From assembly GCA_033297075.1 (NCBI GenBank), contig MU858135.1:1-64000 (forward strand): DNA of 64,000 bases, in the 5' to 3' direction. Numbering within the stretch: position 1 is the stretch's first letter; every line of letters starts with the position of its first letter. The translations under genes and the position numbers were made by a program. Origin of the DNA: Rhypophila decipiens (lineage: Eukaryota; Ascomycota; Sordariomycetes; Sordariales; Naviculisporaceae). Shown here one piece after another: positions 10,847 through 22,400 of this stretch. Below the pieces are notes generated by a model that ran no database searches, was not told the origin of the DNA, and was given only the letters and a program-made list of their open reading frames with translations.

Positions 10847-12309
10847 TGTCTGTGCGGAGGCATGTGAAGAAGGCGCAGACAGACGTCAGAGGGGAGAGGG
10901 CCGCCTCAAGTACTGGATCTTCAGGGCGGGACCCGTCAGGGTCATAAAGGGGTGGGAAGGATGCAGGAACCTGGATGCCCGTGTCGTGACATTTTTCCCA
11001 TCATGGCTGGTCGTGCAACCCCACACTTTTCTCTCGTGTCGTTCCATCCCCCAGACCCGGCGTCCTCGGCTGTAGATGAAGTTGAGCATCACCAACGGTG
11101 GTTGAGGTGGCTATCTGTCCCAATTCACTAATTGCTGCTAGATGTATCCGGCGAATGCGACGCTGAAATATATTGGCCTGGAGGACGAATAGAGACTAAG
11201 GCTAAATAATAACCGGTTGCCGATTTTACCGACTCCAGTACCTGCTCGACACCTGCAAGGAACGGCGGGACTCGTGCCGTGTCCTCGCCATGCTAAGGAG
11301 CCTGGAGAGCATATGCGGATGAAAAACCGCCTTGGCGGTAACCCGAGAAAGCTCCGTCTGGCCATGGACAAGCCCTCTCGGCACTTAAAAGAAGAGACGC
11401 ACCTCGCCAACCACGACATTTTGGCGACCCCAGCATGCTAGATTGGGATCCTCGGGACTTGCAATTGAGCTTCGACGTGCACCCAAGACTGCTATGAGCT
11501 CTTCCAAGACGGCGATGGTACTCTTGCGTGTGTGGAAAATTCCAGAACAAGCACTCTCACGCTTATCCAGAGTACCTAGGAGCGAGCTGAGTTGGATTGT
11601 CAAATATCCGACGTTGCAATTGGCTTATTATCTTTACTCTGCACTCCTGGTTATCGCAACAGTTGCTGTGCAACACGTGAATGGAAGACGGAAACGACGA
11701 CCCCTATCTTGCTGATCAGATAGGAAGTCAGATTGGTCACCGTCTTTGCACACCACCGCTGCGAGCCTTACGTCAACCTCATCAACCGAGACCCCACAGA
11801 AAGGAAACGGATTCTTCCATACATGAGCAGATATTAGCTACAGGCCGACTCCGCACTGCCAATGCTGCGAGATGACAGACACATGTCCTACCCCACACAA
11901 TAAGCCCATCGGGTTAATGACGAGGAGGAGGGTGTGGTCGGTGTGCATGTCCCAAATTGTGCGGCCAGAAGTAGTGCCTTATTGTCCTTGGGGGAGAAAG
12001 CGGCATCTACATGCTCACCTGGGACTCTGGATTACAGTATTACTTCAAACGGAAAGCAGCTCACCTTCTCGATATCTGCAGTCCTACCCAAGAGATAGCC
12101 GCACCAGACATGATGGAGAAGACTGGACACTGACCAATAACAGCACTAAACTCATATAATTCTTCATATCAACCGCTATCAAGCACCGCGAGCCAAGCCC
12201 TCATACACTCGCAGGTCAATCTCATCAAATGAGCCATGCCTCGGCAGAGTCGGCCCCGATCTGGCCCGGTCCGTCAAGCTTCTCGACCTTCAGAGATCCA
12301 GATCTTTGT
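10847..12309. other. Intergenic, no gene seen
   Basis: 1.46 kb. The first few hundred bases upstream of 10846 probably hold the promoter of the chitin-binding gene. Several frames of 60-95 codons on both strands lack motifs and conserved splice structure. No RNA gene, tandem repeat or inverted repeat was recognised. Confidence 0.5.
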
Positions 12310-13854
12310 CTAGTTCGGGAACCACAAGCGCCCCGTCAACGCCTGCTTCGCCGTCTTGTACGCATCGTGATGAAACAAAATCTCCCTAAACTCCTTCATC
12401 CACGGAAGCGTTCCCACGGGCGGCAAAGGGCCGTGATAAAACTTCCTCACCTCCTCCTCGACCTCGGAATCTCCGGTCCACGGACCCCCGGCATTCGACA
12501 CCAGCATGGCCAGATTGCACCGTGGCAGTCTAAGCTGGTCAAATAACCGCAGTCGGTCTTTTACGAGCTCGTCATCGCTTCCATTCACTCCCCGGAACAA
12601 GACCTCTAGCGCCGCCGCACTCTCAATGGCCGATGCTCCGCCCGCCGCATGAGTAGGCAACATGACATGCGCCGCATCGCCTATGACAACAGCTCTCCCT
12701 CGCACAAAAGATTCCAGAGCAGGCCGTTTAAACAGGTGATGGACCTTGATACCGTCTTCGCTGGCCATGTGTACGATCCTTCGACGGGACTCATCGAAGT
12801 TCTCGAGCCGAGAAAGGACGGATTCCTTACTTGCGCTGGCATGCCATTGCGACTGTGCTTCCGAGTCGGCCCCTTCGCCCGGCTGGGTATCGTGCAGGAC
12901 TGCATTGTTTAGGACAGTCCCTCCCCGACACGGATAACTCACCCAGAGAATACGTTTCTTCGGGTCAGAGAAGGAGATGAATCCTGTTGGGGACGTGGGA
13001 AGATAGTGCGCAGCTGTAAGTGGGTCGGCGAGAACGTCTGACATGGAGACCAGCCAGCGGTAAATGGACCGTCCAGTACGATGGAATTTAGGGGGCGAGC
13101 CGGTGAAGTCTTGAAGAAGAGCGCTCTGCGTTCAGTCAGTTTGGTTTGTTTTCTTCGACCTGCCATGTTGATGCCTTGACGAGACGGTGATGGAGAAAAA
13201 AAGACTTACATGCGCACCGTCGGCAATGACAACCAGATCGACCTTGACCGTCTGTCCGCCCGCGAGCGTCAGAATTCCCGCTTCACAGTCAATCTTTTCA
13301 ACCTCAACCCCGAGCTTCATCTCCACCGTTTTACCCTTGCCGCTTTCCCCATTAGCATCTTCCGCAAGCTCCCTCAGACCCCGATGGAGATCTACCCGGT
13401 GAAACATGCAGCTCCCAAAGCCTTCGAAGGCCCTAGATTCCCTTGCCTTTCGTTCTGCGTCTAGACTTTTGTTCCCATTCCAAAGTCCGTTTCCATTAAC
13501 TGCTCCGTTCTTGAGCCCATCATCCCGAGTGTAAGTCTCACTGAGATAAAACTCGCCCGGCGGCGCATCACATCTCGACATCCTGGTGGTCTCATTCGCC
13601 ACAGGGCGAGCTTTCTCAAAGTCGAAGCCCAAGTGACGGAGGACAAGCCCTGCGTTTGGGGGCACCGTGATGCCGGCGCCGACTTCATTTTTGAACTTGG
13701 ATCGCTCGTAGATGGACACGTCCCAGCCGGCTCGGCGGAGGGCGACGGATGCTGAGAGGCCGGATATCCCGCCGCCTATGACTGCCGCGGTGCCGGTAGT
13801 CATCAAGTCATGGTCCGGTTTTGTGGACGTTGGGGAGGTCATGTATGGGGACAT
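12310..13854 (-). CDS. Group A flavin monooxygenase (salicylate hydroxylase-like)
   Basis: Two exons, 13854-13210 and 13125-12310; intron 13126-13209 has a gtaagt donor and a cag acceptor. The start is placed at the ATG at 13854 (MSPYMTSP), just upstream of the FAD fold; the frame runs further up but has no domain there. About 486 aa. Visible motifs are the FAD-binding GxGxxG (VIGGGISGLSASVALRRAG), the DG motif (VVIADGAHS) spanning the intron, and the second FAD motif GDAAHVMLPTHAAGG. This is the NAD(P)H-dependent aromatic or enol hydroxylase family that also appears in fungal secondary metabolism. It lies 2.6 kb beyond the PKS-NRPS stop, on the same strand. Whether it belongs to the cluster is open, because known cytochalasan clusters use P450s, a BBE-like oxidase or a Baeyer-Villiger enzyme instead. 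There is no membrane anchor. Confidence 0.87.
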
Positions 13855-14544
13855 GATGGTATTGCGCTCTTGTAGAGATGTGTAGGGCGAAAGGCAGAAA
13901 TCAAATATGGCGAGACCGTAGATGGCTTGATGGTTGAAGTCCCCAGGCGTCTTGAGCAGGGTAAGCAAGGTCACCAAGACCATGCCGATGTGCAAGTTGG
14001 ACAATCAACGTGGTAAGTAAAGCTTCGAGGTACTGCTCGCAGTGTGGGTCAACCGACTTTTCCCCACTGCATGTCCGGAAATGAGACATGGGCGTTGACG
14101 GTGGCGCCGGTTTAGCTGATAGCTAATTGTCCGGGCACTCGAGTTGCGGCCTCTGCCCGTCAATCGGAGTCCGTACAGATTACATTACGGATAATCGTCA
14201 AGTCAAGCCAAGTTTACAGACCATCGATACAGGACCATACATACAACAAAGATGACCATGTTGGCCAAGAGCAAGAGATTGATGAAGAAGTCAAATGAAG
14301 ACCAGCTGATATACCTATAGAGTTTTATATTATCCCCAAATTCATGGTTTATGTATTTGTCAAGATCAACGAAACGGGACATGTTCCTGATACTATCGGG
14401 TATCACTATCATCCATAAACTAGATCAATTATAAGGAAGCAACGAGACGGAATTTTGAGCTGTCGATGAGTGATATTGAGTATGGAGTCCAATAGCTACT
14501 GTAAATGATATCTGAAAGGATATCAGACACGATCAACGACGGCG
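13855..14544. other. Intergenic, little visible
   Basis: The upstream part holds the promoter of the flavin monooxygenase. An AT-rich 69-codon frame at 14203-14412 (minus) has one hydrophobic stretch but no homology I can recognise, and it is not annotated as a gene. Confidence 0.45.
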
Positions 14545-14964
14545 TTATCTCAACGTCCACCATATGTGTACTTTGAACGTCGGTCCATGTCTTTGGCAAC
14601 AGTCAGTAGGAGGACAAGCCCTGCCAAGGCGCCCCAAATCAAGATACCACATAATCCTGCTCCCAGGGCAAGGAAGATAGGTGTCAGGTTGGGTTGGGCC
14701 GCCAGCTTGACCATGTTGTCCCAGAAGGAGTCTTGGACATGTACAACCTCGACACGCACACCAGGCTGAGCCGGTGCTGCCTGGCTTTTGCCGCTCTGAT
14801 ACCACCGCAACCGCGACCAGCACACAGTACAACCCATCCACCACCCGCCCGTCTCTAGGACACTCCGACACCACATCATATATGTTTCGACCAGAGGACC
14901 CCTGCCCCGAGTCCCTTCCGCCTTTGGCTTGCTGGGAGCTTGTGCCATTGTTCTTGGATGCCAT
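14545..14964 (-). CDS. Possible small single-pass membrane protein (spliced)
   Basis: Tentative. A hydrophilic start in one frame (ATG at 14964, MASKNNGTSSQQAKGG) can be joined by an intron of roughly 60-90 bp to a second frame. That frame reads SGKSQAAPAQPGVRVEVV, then a strong membrane segment (PIFLALGAGLCGILIWGALAGLVLLLTVA), ending at the stop 14547-14545. The acceptor tatcag near 14805 is good; the donor is not settled. No family is recognised. A non-coding origin is possible. Confidence 0.33.
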   Translation of the reverse strand: MASKNNGTSSQQAKGGRDSGQGSSGRNIYDVVSECPRDGRVVDGLYCVLVAVAVVSERQKPGSTGSAWCACRGCTCPRLLLGQHGQAGGPTQPDTYLPCPGSRIMWYLDLGRLGRACPPTDCCQRHGPTFKVHIWWTLR

Positions 14965-16419
14965 GGCGCGTGGAGTTCGTTGAAGTGGGGGCAGCGTGGT
15001 CTGTTGTAGTCGATGATGGTGATTGGTGTCGGCGAGAGTGTGTGGGTTGCCGAGACGGGCGGGCCGTGATGGTCAAGATGTACTGTACTTGGTCTGCTAG
15101 TGCGGTATGTCCTGATAGGATCTGGTTGTGTCTGTTGTTTGAAGTGCGAGGAGCCGGGGGGTGATAAGCTTTGATGACGAGAAAAGAAAACAGGATGGAT
15201 CGGATGAAAAAGAAAAGTCTTAAATACTCTTCAGGGATAAATGATGTTGCCTCTTGCCTGTTAACACAGGCATCGCCAATCACCTGTGACGTGCTTCTTT
15301 CTGAGCGTTGTTAAGTACACCTGTTGTTATAGAAGGTATTATAAGGTGTAATCCTCAGGAATATCTGAGAAGCGATGTACCCCTTCTGCACTAGCCTGCT
15401 TCTAGCGGCTGAATATGTCCCCCGAGTTCCTTCCTAAACCTAATAACCTTCAAATCAGTTCTCCGGAAGGAAGAACAAACTGCCCTAAAGGCCATTGAAA
15501 GAACATGTCGAGACCATTCGATCGGAGAAGGCGGGAATCATTCGAGCTCAAAACGCAGGGGGTGGCCGAAGCCATTCTTTCTTTGCTGATACAACGCAGT
15601 GCACTCATCGTCTTTGACTCTCGCCGATGCAGTAATTTGAAGTTAAATTCGGCAGTGACATACGTTATTAGCTTTTATATTATACTTTCTCCTGGCATTG
15701 GTGTCTAGCGCCACTGTTGTTTTGACCTTTCTCTTCCAGCCACTTTACAACGCAGTGCATTGCTTGTAGATCACCGGACACTACATACCAGACTTACATG
15801 AATAGCGGTAGATTATCCTAAAACATTTGAAGAAACTGTCATACATCCTGTCGGTTGAAACCGGGCTCCCCAGGCTCTTCAGCCTCGTGAAATTCTGTTC
15901 ACGAAGCAACGGCCCGGCCTCCAAGCTATTATGACCTTCACTCGTGAGGCATTGCACAGCCATTTCTCCTACCACATATCCCCACGGAGCGATCTTGTAA
16001 TATATGGATTTTGACGAGGAATTGACTTCTGATCTTGGCGTTTGAATTGAACAATACAGAGTTTATACTCAAAGTTGAGTTCGTATATGGATGACGTAGT
16101 CTCGCATCACGACTACAAAAACCAAGAATAAAGTTTTCATCATCATCTAGAACAACCATGGTGCAAAAAAGATTTCTTCTTGGATACAGTCAGCTAAAGA
16201 GCCAACATTAGCATAAAGTAAAATTTCAGGATCATTTGAGTACATATAAGGAGCTAACTAGATGCAGCAAAAAAGAACCGAATTTGAAGATGTACGCTTG
16301 GATTCACACCTGAAAACACAGAAAAGAAATAGAAACGCAAAAGGTCACTGGTCACCTAACTAGAAACTACCTATTGAAAACGCACAGAGTAGAAGGTCAC
16401 ACAATTTTACCCCTGCCTT
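14965..16419. other. Gene-poor region downstream of the PKS-NRPS
   Basis: About 1.45 kb with copy B of the dispersed repeat (15591-15760) and otherwise no coding frame I trust. The last few hundred bases are the 3' flank of the PKS-NRPS. Confidence 0.5.
15591..15760 (+). repeat. Dispersed repeat, copy B
   Basis: Homologous to copy A near 7.9-8.1 kb in the same orientation. Copy B is bracketed by an exact 13-bp direct repeat, acaacgcagtgca, at 15591-15603 and 15747-15759, a period of 156 bp. Copy A shows only part of this motif at its end. Confidence 0.75.
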
Positions 16420-19400
16420 TCAACGCCGGCCGGACTTGACAAGCCGCGGGAAGGCCAACCGTTTCCCAACCACGCTCTGCCTGAGATAGGCAATCAGGAG
16501 AGGGTTCATTCCCGCCTCTGCAACCAAGTCTACCCATTCCTCCATGGGGACAACTTTCAACTGTGACGGCGTGCTCGGCTCAGACGCCCTCACTTCTCCC
16601 GAGCTCTCACTGTCCTCCACAGCACTATTCCCGGTCCCTCCACCCACACGTTTCAGCGCAGCATCCAACTCCATATCTTTCATAATGAGAGCCCCAAGGT
16701 CTCTCACAGCAACTTCCGTCTCCCCCGACTCGTATACAAATCGAATGTTATCAGTCCCAACATCACTTCCAGGACTCAAAGCTTCCCGCAGAATCATGTC
16801 CGCAGCCTTTTCCAGAGAGATCGAGTCAAAGTAGCCCGACCAGGAACTCAAGTCGGGCACTGTTCCGGTTTTCTTGGCGTACTGTATCATGTTTTCTGTC
16901 AGATCCGAGGACCGACTCTCCTCCCCCACCAGGGAATTACCACCAGCCCCTGCAGCGGCGGCGGTGATGTAACTTGGTCGATGGACCACCACTGGCAGGC
17001 CATATTGCTCACTGACTCGCTCGAGCAAGACTTCGCTTGCCCATTTGCTGGCTATGTAGCCTGATACCGGCATTTGTGGTGGGTGGTGATTTGTGTCTGG
17101 TCCATTGACAGCAATGCTGACGGTCTGAGGAGGAGGGAAACCCCTGAGTGAAATCTCGCCCACCTCTAGTACAGGGTCGTGCTCTTGTCCCCACTCTTTG
17201 TAATTGGTAGAAGAAGAAGAAGGTCCAGGCTGAACCAACCCAGCAACGCCTGCAGTGGAGATGTAATGCACAGGAATCAGCCGCGAAACGGCCAAGCGGA
17301 CAATCTCGCTCGTGGAGTGGACATTTGCCGGTTGCAGAGCGCGGTAAGGTTTGAGGAACGAGACGTCGGCACCGGCGTGGATGATGGCGTCGAGCGAATC
17401 AATGACTTGTTCTGCTACTGATGAGGAGAGACCTAGGCTTGGGAGGGATAGGTCGCCTTGGTGGTAGGTGACTGTTATCCCGTTTTTGACGATGCTGGCA
17501 GACTTGAGTGGAGCCGTTGGAGAGTTCGTGTCTGGAAGAGTTCTCACGGCCAGGCAATGGACATGTGTGATGTGGGGGTGAGCAATGCCATCAACAAGCT
17601 GTCGGAGCATCTCCCTGCCCAAGTGGCCTGTCGCGCCGGTCAGGCCTACAACTCGGGGCGGATGTGATGGCTTTGTTGGGAAAGGGCTCCGACTTTGAAC
17701 AGCCGCTGGAAGCCATGGGACAGCGGTTTCTTGGTCCCAGTCGATGATGCCCTCGAGCTCCTCGGCAGTCACTTGGACAGCTTCGGTGTGAATCTTTTGA
17801 CTCTTTTCCCTCAATAACCTGGCCATGTGAGCCAAAGACGTGGCGCCAAACAGCTCGGCAACGGACACGGCAACGCCAAGCCGCTCCTTGACGAGAGCCT
17901 GCAGGCTGAGCAGGGCGAGGGAGTTGCCACCTGCTCGAAAGAAGTCGTGGTTCGAATTGCTCTGGCCAACTTCAAATCCCGGGAGCAACTCGGCCCAGAG
18001 TAGCAGGAGCTGTTGTTCGAGGTTTGCTCCAGACTTTTTCTCGACAGCGTTCCCTGGGTGGCTATCGTCAGCGGTCTGCAATGGCAACGCGTCCATCCTG
18101 GCTCGATCAATCTTGTTTGACGAGGTGCGCGGTATGGCCTGCAAGATTTTGACCACAGAGGGGCGCATATAATGCGGGAGGGGCACCCTTTCCATAACTT
18201 TCCTCAACTTGTTGGCTTTTATATGACAGTCCAGGACGACAAAGGCAACGAGATAAGCCGTATCTCGACAAGAAACGACAACCTCAGTCACCCCATGTGG
18301 GGCGAGAGTCTGGAGGACGGCTTCCTCGATCTCTACCAAATCCATCCTCACACCTCCCATCTTGATCTGTGTGCTGCCCTGTCCACTCGTCCGCCCGTAA
18401 ATGGTCAACCTGCCTTGCTTATCCAAACTGCCAAGGTCGCCGCTAAAATGTTCAGTTGTCCAGCCCCGACGGACAAATAACGGGCTGCAATGAGGGGTCT
18501 GTTTGCTTGGCCTGAACTTGTCTCCTTGCCCCGCTGGCAGACCATCATAGCCCCTGGCAACACCAGCACCGCCGATCACCACTTGGCCCAACACACCGCA
18601 AGGCACTGGGTTGAGCTCCCGATCAACAATCTGAACGGTGTAGTTTGGCAGGACGGACATGCCACCAACCCCAGGGTCACCAGCTTCGAGTTTAGCTTGA
18701 CCATCAAGAGAAACCAGCCCATCCGCGCAAGCAAATGTTGTCTCGCACGGGCCGTAACTATTGACAAGCTTGAACGGGGCGCTATTAAACACACCCCTAA
18801 ACATGCCAACAAGCCGGGGAGTCATTGGCTCACCACCACTCATCGCCCCTGTCCAGCGGCATCGGCTTTGCTCATCCTTGCTGGAAAATGCCCGCCGGAT
18901 GTCATCCCCGCCAATCCGCAACCAGGCCGTGTACTCGGTTGGGGTTGCCATGGTAAAAGTCACGCCGCGGGAGAGGATAATTTCACCCATCAGGGATGGA
19001 TCTTGTCGTGGAAGCGGATTGACCCGAGAGCCTCCAGCATCGTGATTATCGCGACTCGGAGCAGGAATGACCAACCGCCCGCCGTGCGTCAGGCAGGCGA
19101 GTATTTGCGCGATGGACATGTCGAATGCAAAAGATGACTGATGAAGCATTGTCAACGGCGCCTGGGGTTGTTCAGCGTTCGGATCAGCAGGCCACCACCT
19201 CGTGGACGGGGTAAACTCGAGAAAGTTTGTTAGGGATTCATGCCGTGTTGGTACACCCCGTGGTGTGCCGGTTGTTGAGCCGCTGGTGTAAGTGATGAGG
19301 GCCGTGTCCAAGGGGCGGGCTTGGATGGGAACCTCACTTCCGAAGTTTCGCGAGGCGACGGGTGAGATGGACGAGACGTCAATAAGAGTCAGTGAGAGCT

Positions 19401-22400
19401 CAGTTCCATTGCCCTGGAGAGATGCCACCCAATCTTGGGCTTCCGTCTTGGTTGTCTTGTCAACAAGGACACAGCCGATCCAAGACTCGCGCGCAATGCG
19501 GACAAGCCGCTCAGTGCTGCAAGACTCGAGCGGAACGCATGTGACGCCTATGCGCAGGACTGCAAGCAGCGAACACACTCTGTCTGCCCCAGGGGCTTGA
19601 AGTACCGCAATACGTCGAGGTCCACGACCATCACCCTGGCCATCATCGGCCATAGTCGTCCGTAGCTGGTCCAGCAAGTGGGAGGCGATCTGATATATAC
19701 GGCTGTCCATTTGGCTATAAGTCATGTCGATGTCTTTGCCTAGTCCCGAGACACTGTCCGGTAGAGCTGCTGCGCTACTGTGAATTGGCACGGTGGTCAG
19801 AGCGACACTGTCGGGATAAAGTGCCACCATGTCGTCGATTCGATGTACCACAGTGGCGGGCCAGCCCGAACTCGCATCAACTTGGCGCTCCTCGCCACGT
19901 CCAGCGCCTGTGGCTTCTTGGATATCCTGGTCGATGTACAACGCAGGCTGATCAATCCGGGCAGTGGGATCCCGCGCGAACCCAGCCAGCAGGGCAAGGT
20001 AACTCTGTTTGAGTACCTCGGCATCGGCGGCGGTATACATATCCTCGTTCACAGCCATGACCATTGTTGCAGTAGCAGCAGATGGGCCAGCACCGCTGCT
20101 GTCCAAGATATCCACACTGATATCGTACGAGTTCCCACCCGCCGAGATCATTTCACCATGGGCCTCGCATCCCAGGAACGTGGTGGCGTCTTGGATTCCA
20201 GGGGGTCTGTAGTTCAGGAATGCTTGAAAGAGGCCGCCGCCATTGCCGGCTGCCGCCTCCCTTGCGACTTTCTGGACCAAGACGTCGATAGGCAGGCGCG
20301 AGTTGGCGAAGCCCAGGTCGGAGACTCTCTTGGTGTCAGGCAAAAGGTAATCTCCAAAGGCCATCTGGGACTCTGTCTGACGGAATCGCAAGGGCAGTAG
20401 GTTGAGAAAAAGGCCTAGGGAATCCTGGACGTCTGGGTCTTTTCGTCCAGCATCGCCTACCCCAATGCACATGTCCATGCTAGTACTGGGGTCATCATGG
20501 CTTGCCATACAGTGTCTGAAGATAAAAGCTCGGAACACGGCGAGATAGAAATGCGAAGGCGAGACTCGGAAACGTCTGCAGACCTGGTCTACCTGGGCTT
20601 TGATCGCTGGGTCAATCGGTCCCTTGACTATGTGCGAGGAAAAGCTTGGCACTCCTGAATCCCCTCGGTGAGAAGGTGGAAAAGCTGGTAAATGAGGCAA
20701 GAGGGGCGGTAGGTCGTTTCCAGAGAACTGAGTGCGCCAGTAGTTGATTTCCTTGGCCCAGGAGTCTTGCTCCGCCGCGTGCATCTGCCGGATTGTGTGT
20801 TCGGGATACTGCAAGACGCCGCCCCAAGTAGGTGGAACATGGAGGCTGTCGGGGTGCTCATAGGCTTTGGCCAACTCGGAGAGAAAGATCTGCTGTGATA
20901 TGCCATCCATGACAATGTGGTGATACCCCAAGATGAGGTAATACGCGCAGTGCTGAGACATGGAAGTCGCATCTCTGCCGGGGCTTGTCCGAGGTTGAAG
21001 TACGGTCAAGAGCTTGAGACGGACAGTTTCGCCCCTGGAGAGATCAAAGACATGTTGTCGGACGTCATTCAGCTCGGCCTGGACTTGGGTCGTGACATCA
21101 TCCTGGTCTCCATCAAGGGTCGAATGTTCGAGCCGAAGTGGGAAGCGGGAAAGAATGCCCTGGAAAGGCCTTTTTGTGCCCGGGTCGGTGTAGAACAGGG
21201 TTCGAATGGCTTCGTGTTGCTGCCCGACCGCGATAAAAGCCTTTTCGAGTCTATTGCCATCTAGGCGAGTATGGTTGCTGCTGTTGAGCCTAATAAGGGT
21301 CGTGACATTGAATGCCGATTTGTCTTGGACCAGGAAGTTGAGGAACCAGAATCTGGACTGGGCCATGGACATGGGCAGCGTCCGTTGGATATCATGCGAA
21401 GATGTCCACTTCTCGTCCGCTCCAGAGGTGGAAGATGCTGTGGTCTGCGAAGCACTTTGAGCAGCTTGAGAAGTGACACTAGAAATGTGAGACCATTCAG
21501 GCGGCGTGGTAATGCCAGAAGTGATTCCCGAAGTCGACATGGAGTCTGATGTTGATGCTGACATGGCTTGGCTGATGCTGTTCGACGCGGCCGACTCGGA
21601 TAGTGCTAGACTTGCAATACCCTGCCCTGGCCGAGATGGAGTCTCAGTTTCGACCTCGACCATGGGAACAAGATTGGGCATCGACTTGCTCGTATCGACA
21701 AGCTCCCAAGCTGAGGATAAGAGATGCTGTATCGAGGGCGCATTCAGGATCTTCATGACAGGAACATCCACGCCGAGCTCCTTCCGGAACCAGGATTGCA
21801 TGTCAACGGCCACGAGCGAGTCGATGCCCAGTTCGTCGGGGGTCTTGGCTAGCACTCGTCGTGCGCCCATATTGCTGTTGTCAGCTGGCGGAAGCGCAAG
21901 TGTCCCCTCGAGCTTTGTTACAAAGTGCTCCAAGGCCGTCTTGTACCCCTCGACCTCGGAGTTGATGCCAGCCAGCCGGACCTTGAGCGAAACATTGAGT
22001 GCTTTCTGTCTACCAGCGCCATTCTTATCGTCCTCGTCCGCCATGGTCTGACTGTTCCCCCCGCGAGTCAGATGCTGAAAGATGGGGTTCCCCCAAAACG
22101 TCTTTTTATCGTCCCCCTCGTCGTCCATCCTCAGGCCAGCAGCGACCTCGAAACATCCCCAGTCCTTGGCATCCGTGGCAAGTGTATTCGGCCGCCCAGC
22201 CGTAACCCCTTCAGCAAAGATCTCCCAAAAGTCGCCCTCGGACAAGAAAGAGAAGCCCGAGCGATGCAGCACAGCCCTCTTCTCGGCAGTCAACTCCCGG
22301 GAGACATAGCCTGGCCCCACAATGGCACCGAGATGCACCACCGAAGCAGCTAACCCTCGTTTACGCCTGTTGGCAGCCAGACTGGCCATGAAGGCATTGG

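Noticed and set aside
11138..12159. Several 60-95-codon frames upstream of the flavin monooxygenase
   Set aside because: No motifs, overlapping on both strands, no consistent splice joins.
19780..22051. Plus-strand frames of 180-206 codons inside the PKS-NRPS
   Set aside because: Antisense shadows of the continuous PKS-NRPS exon with complete domains.
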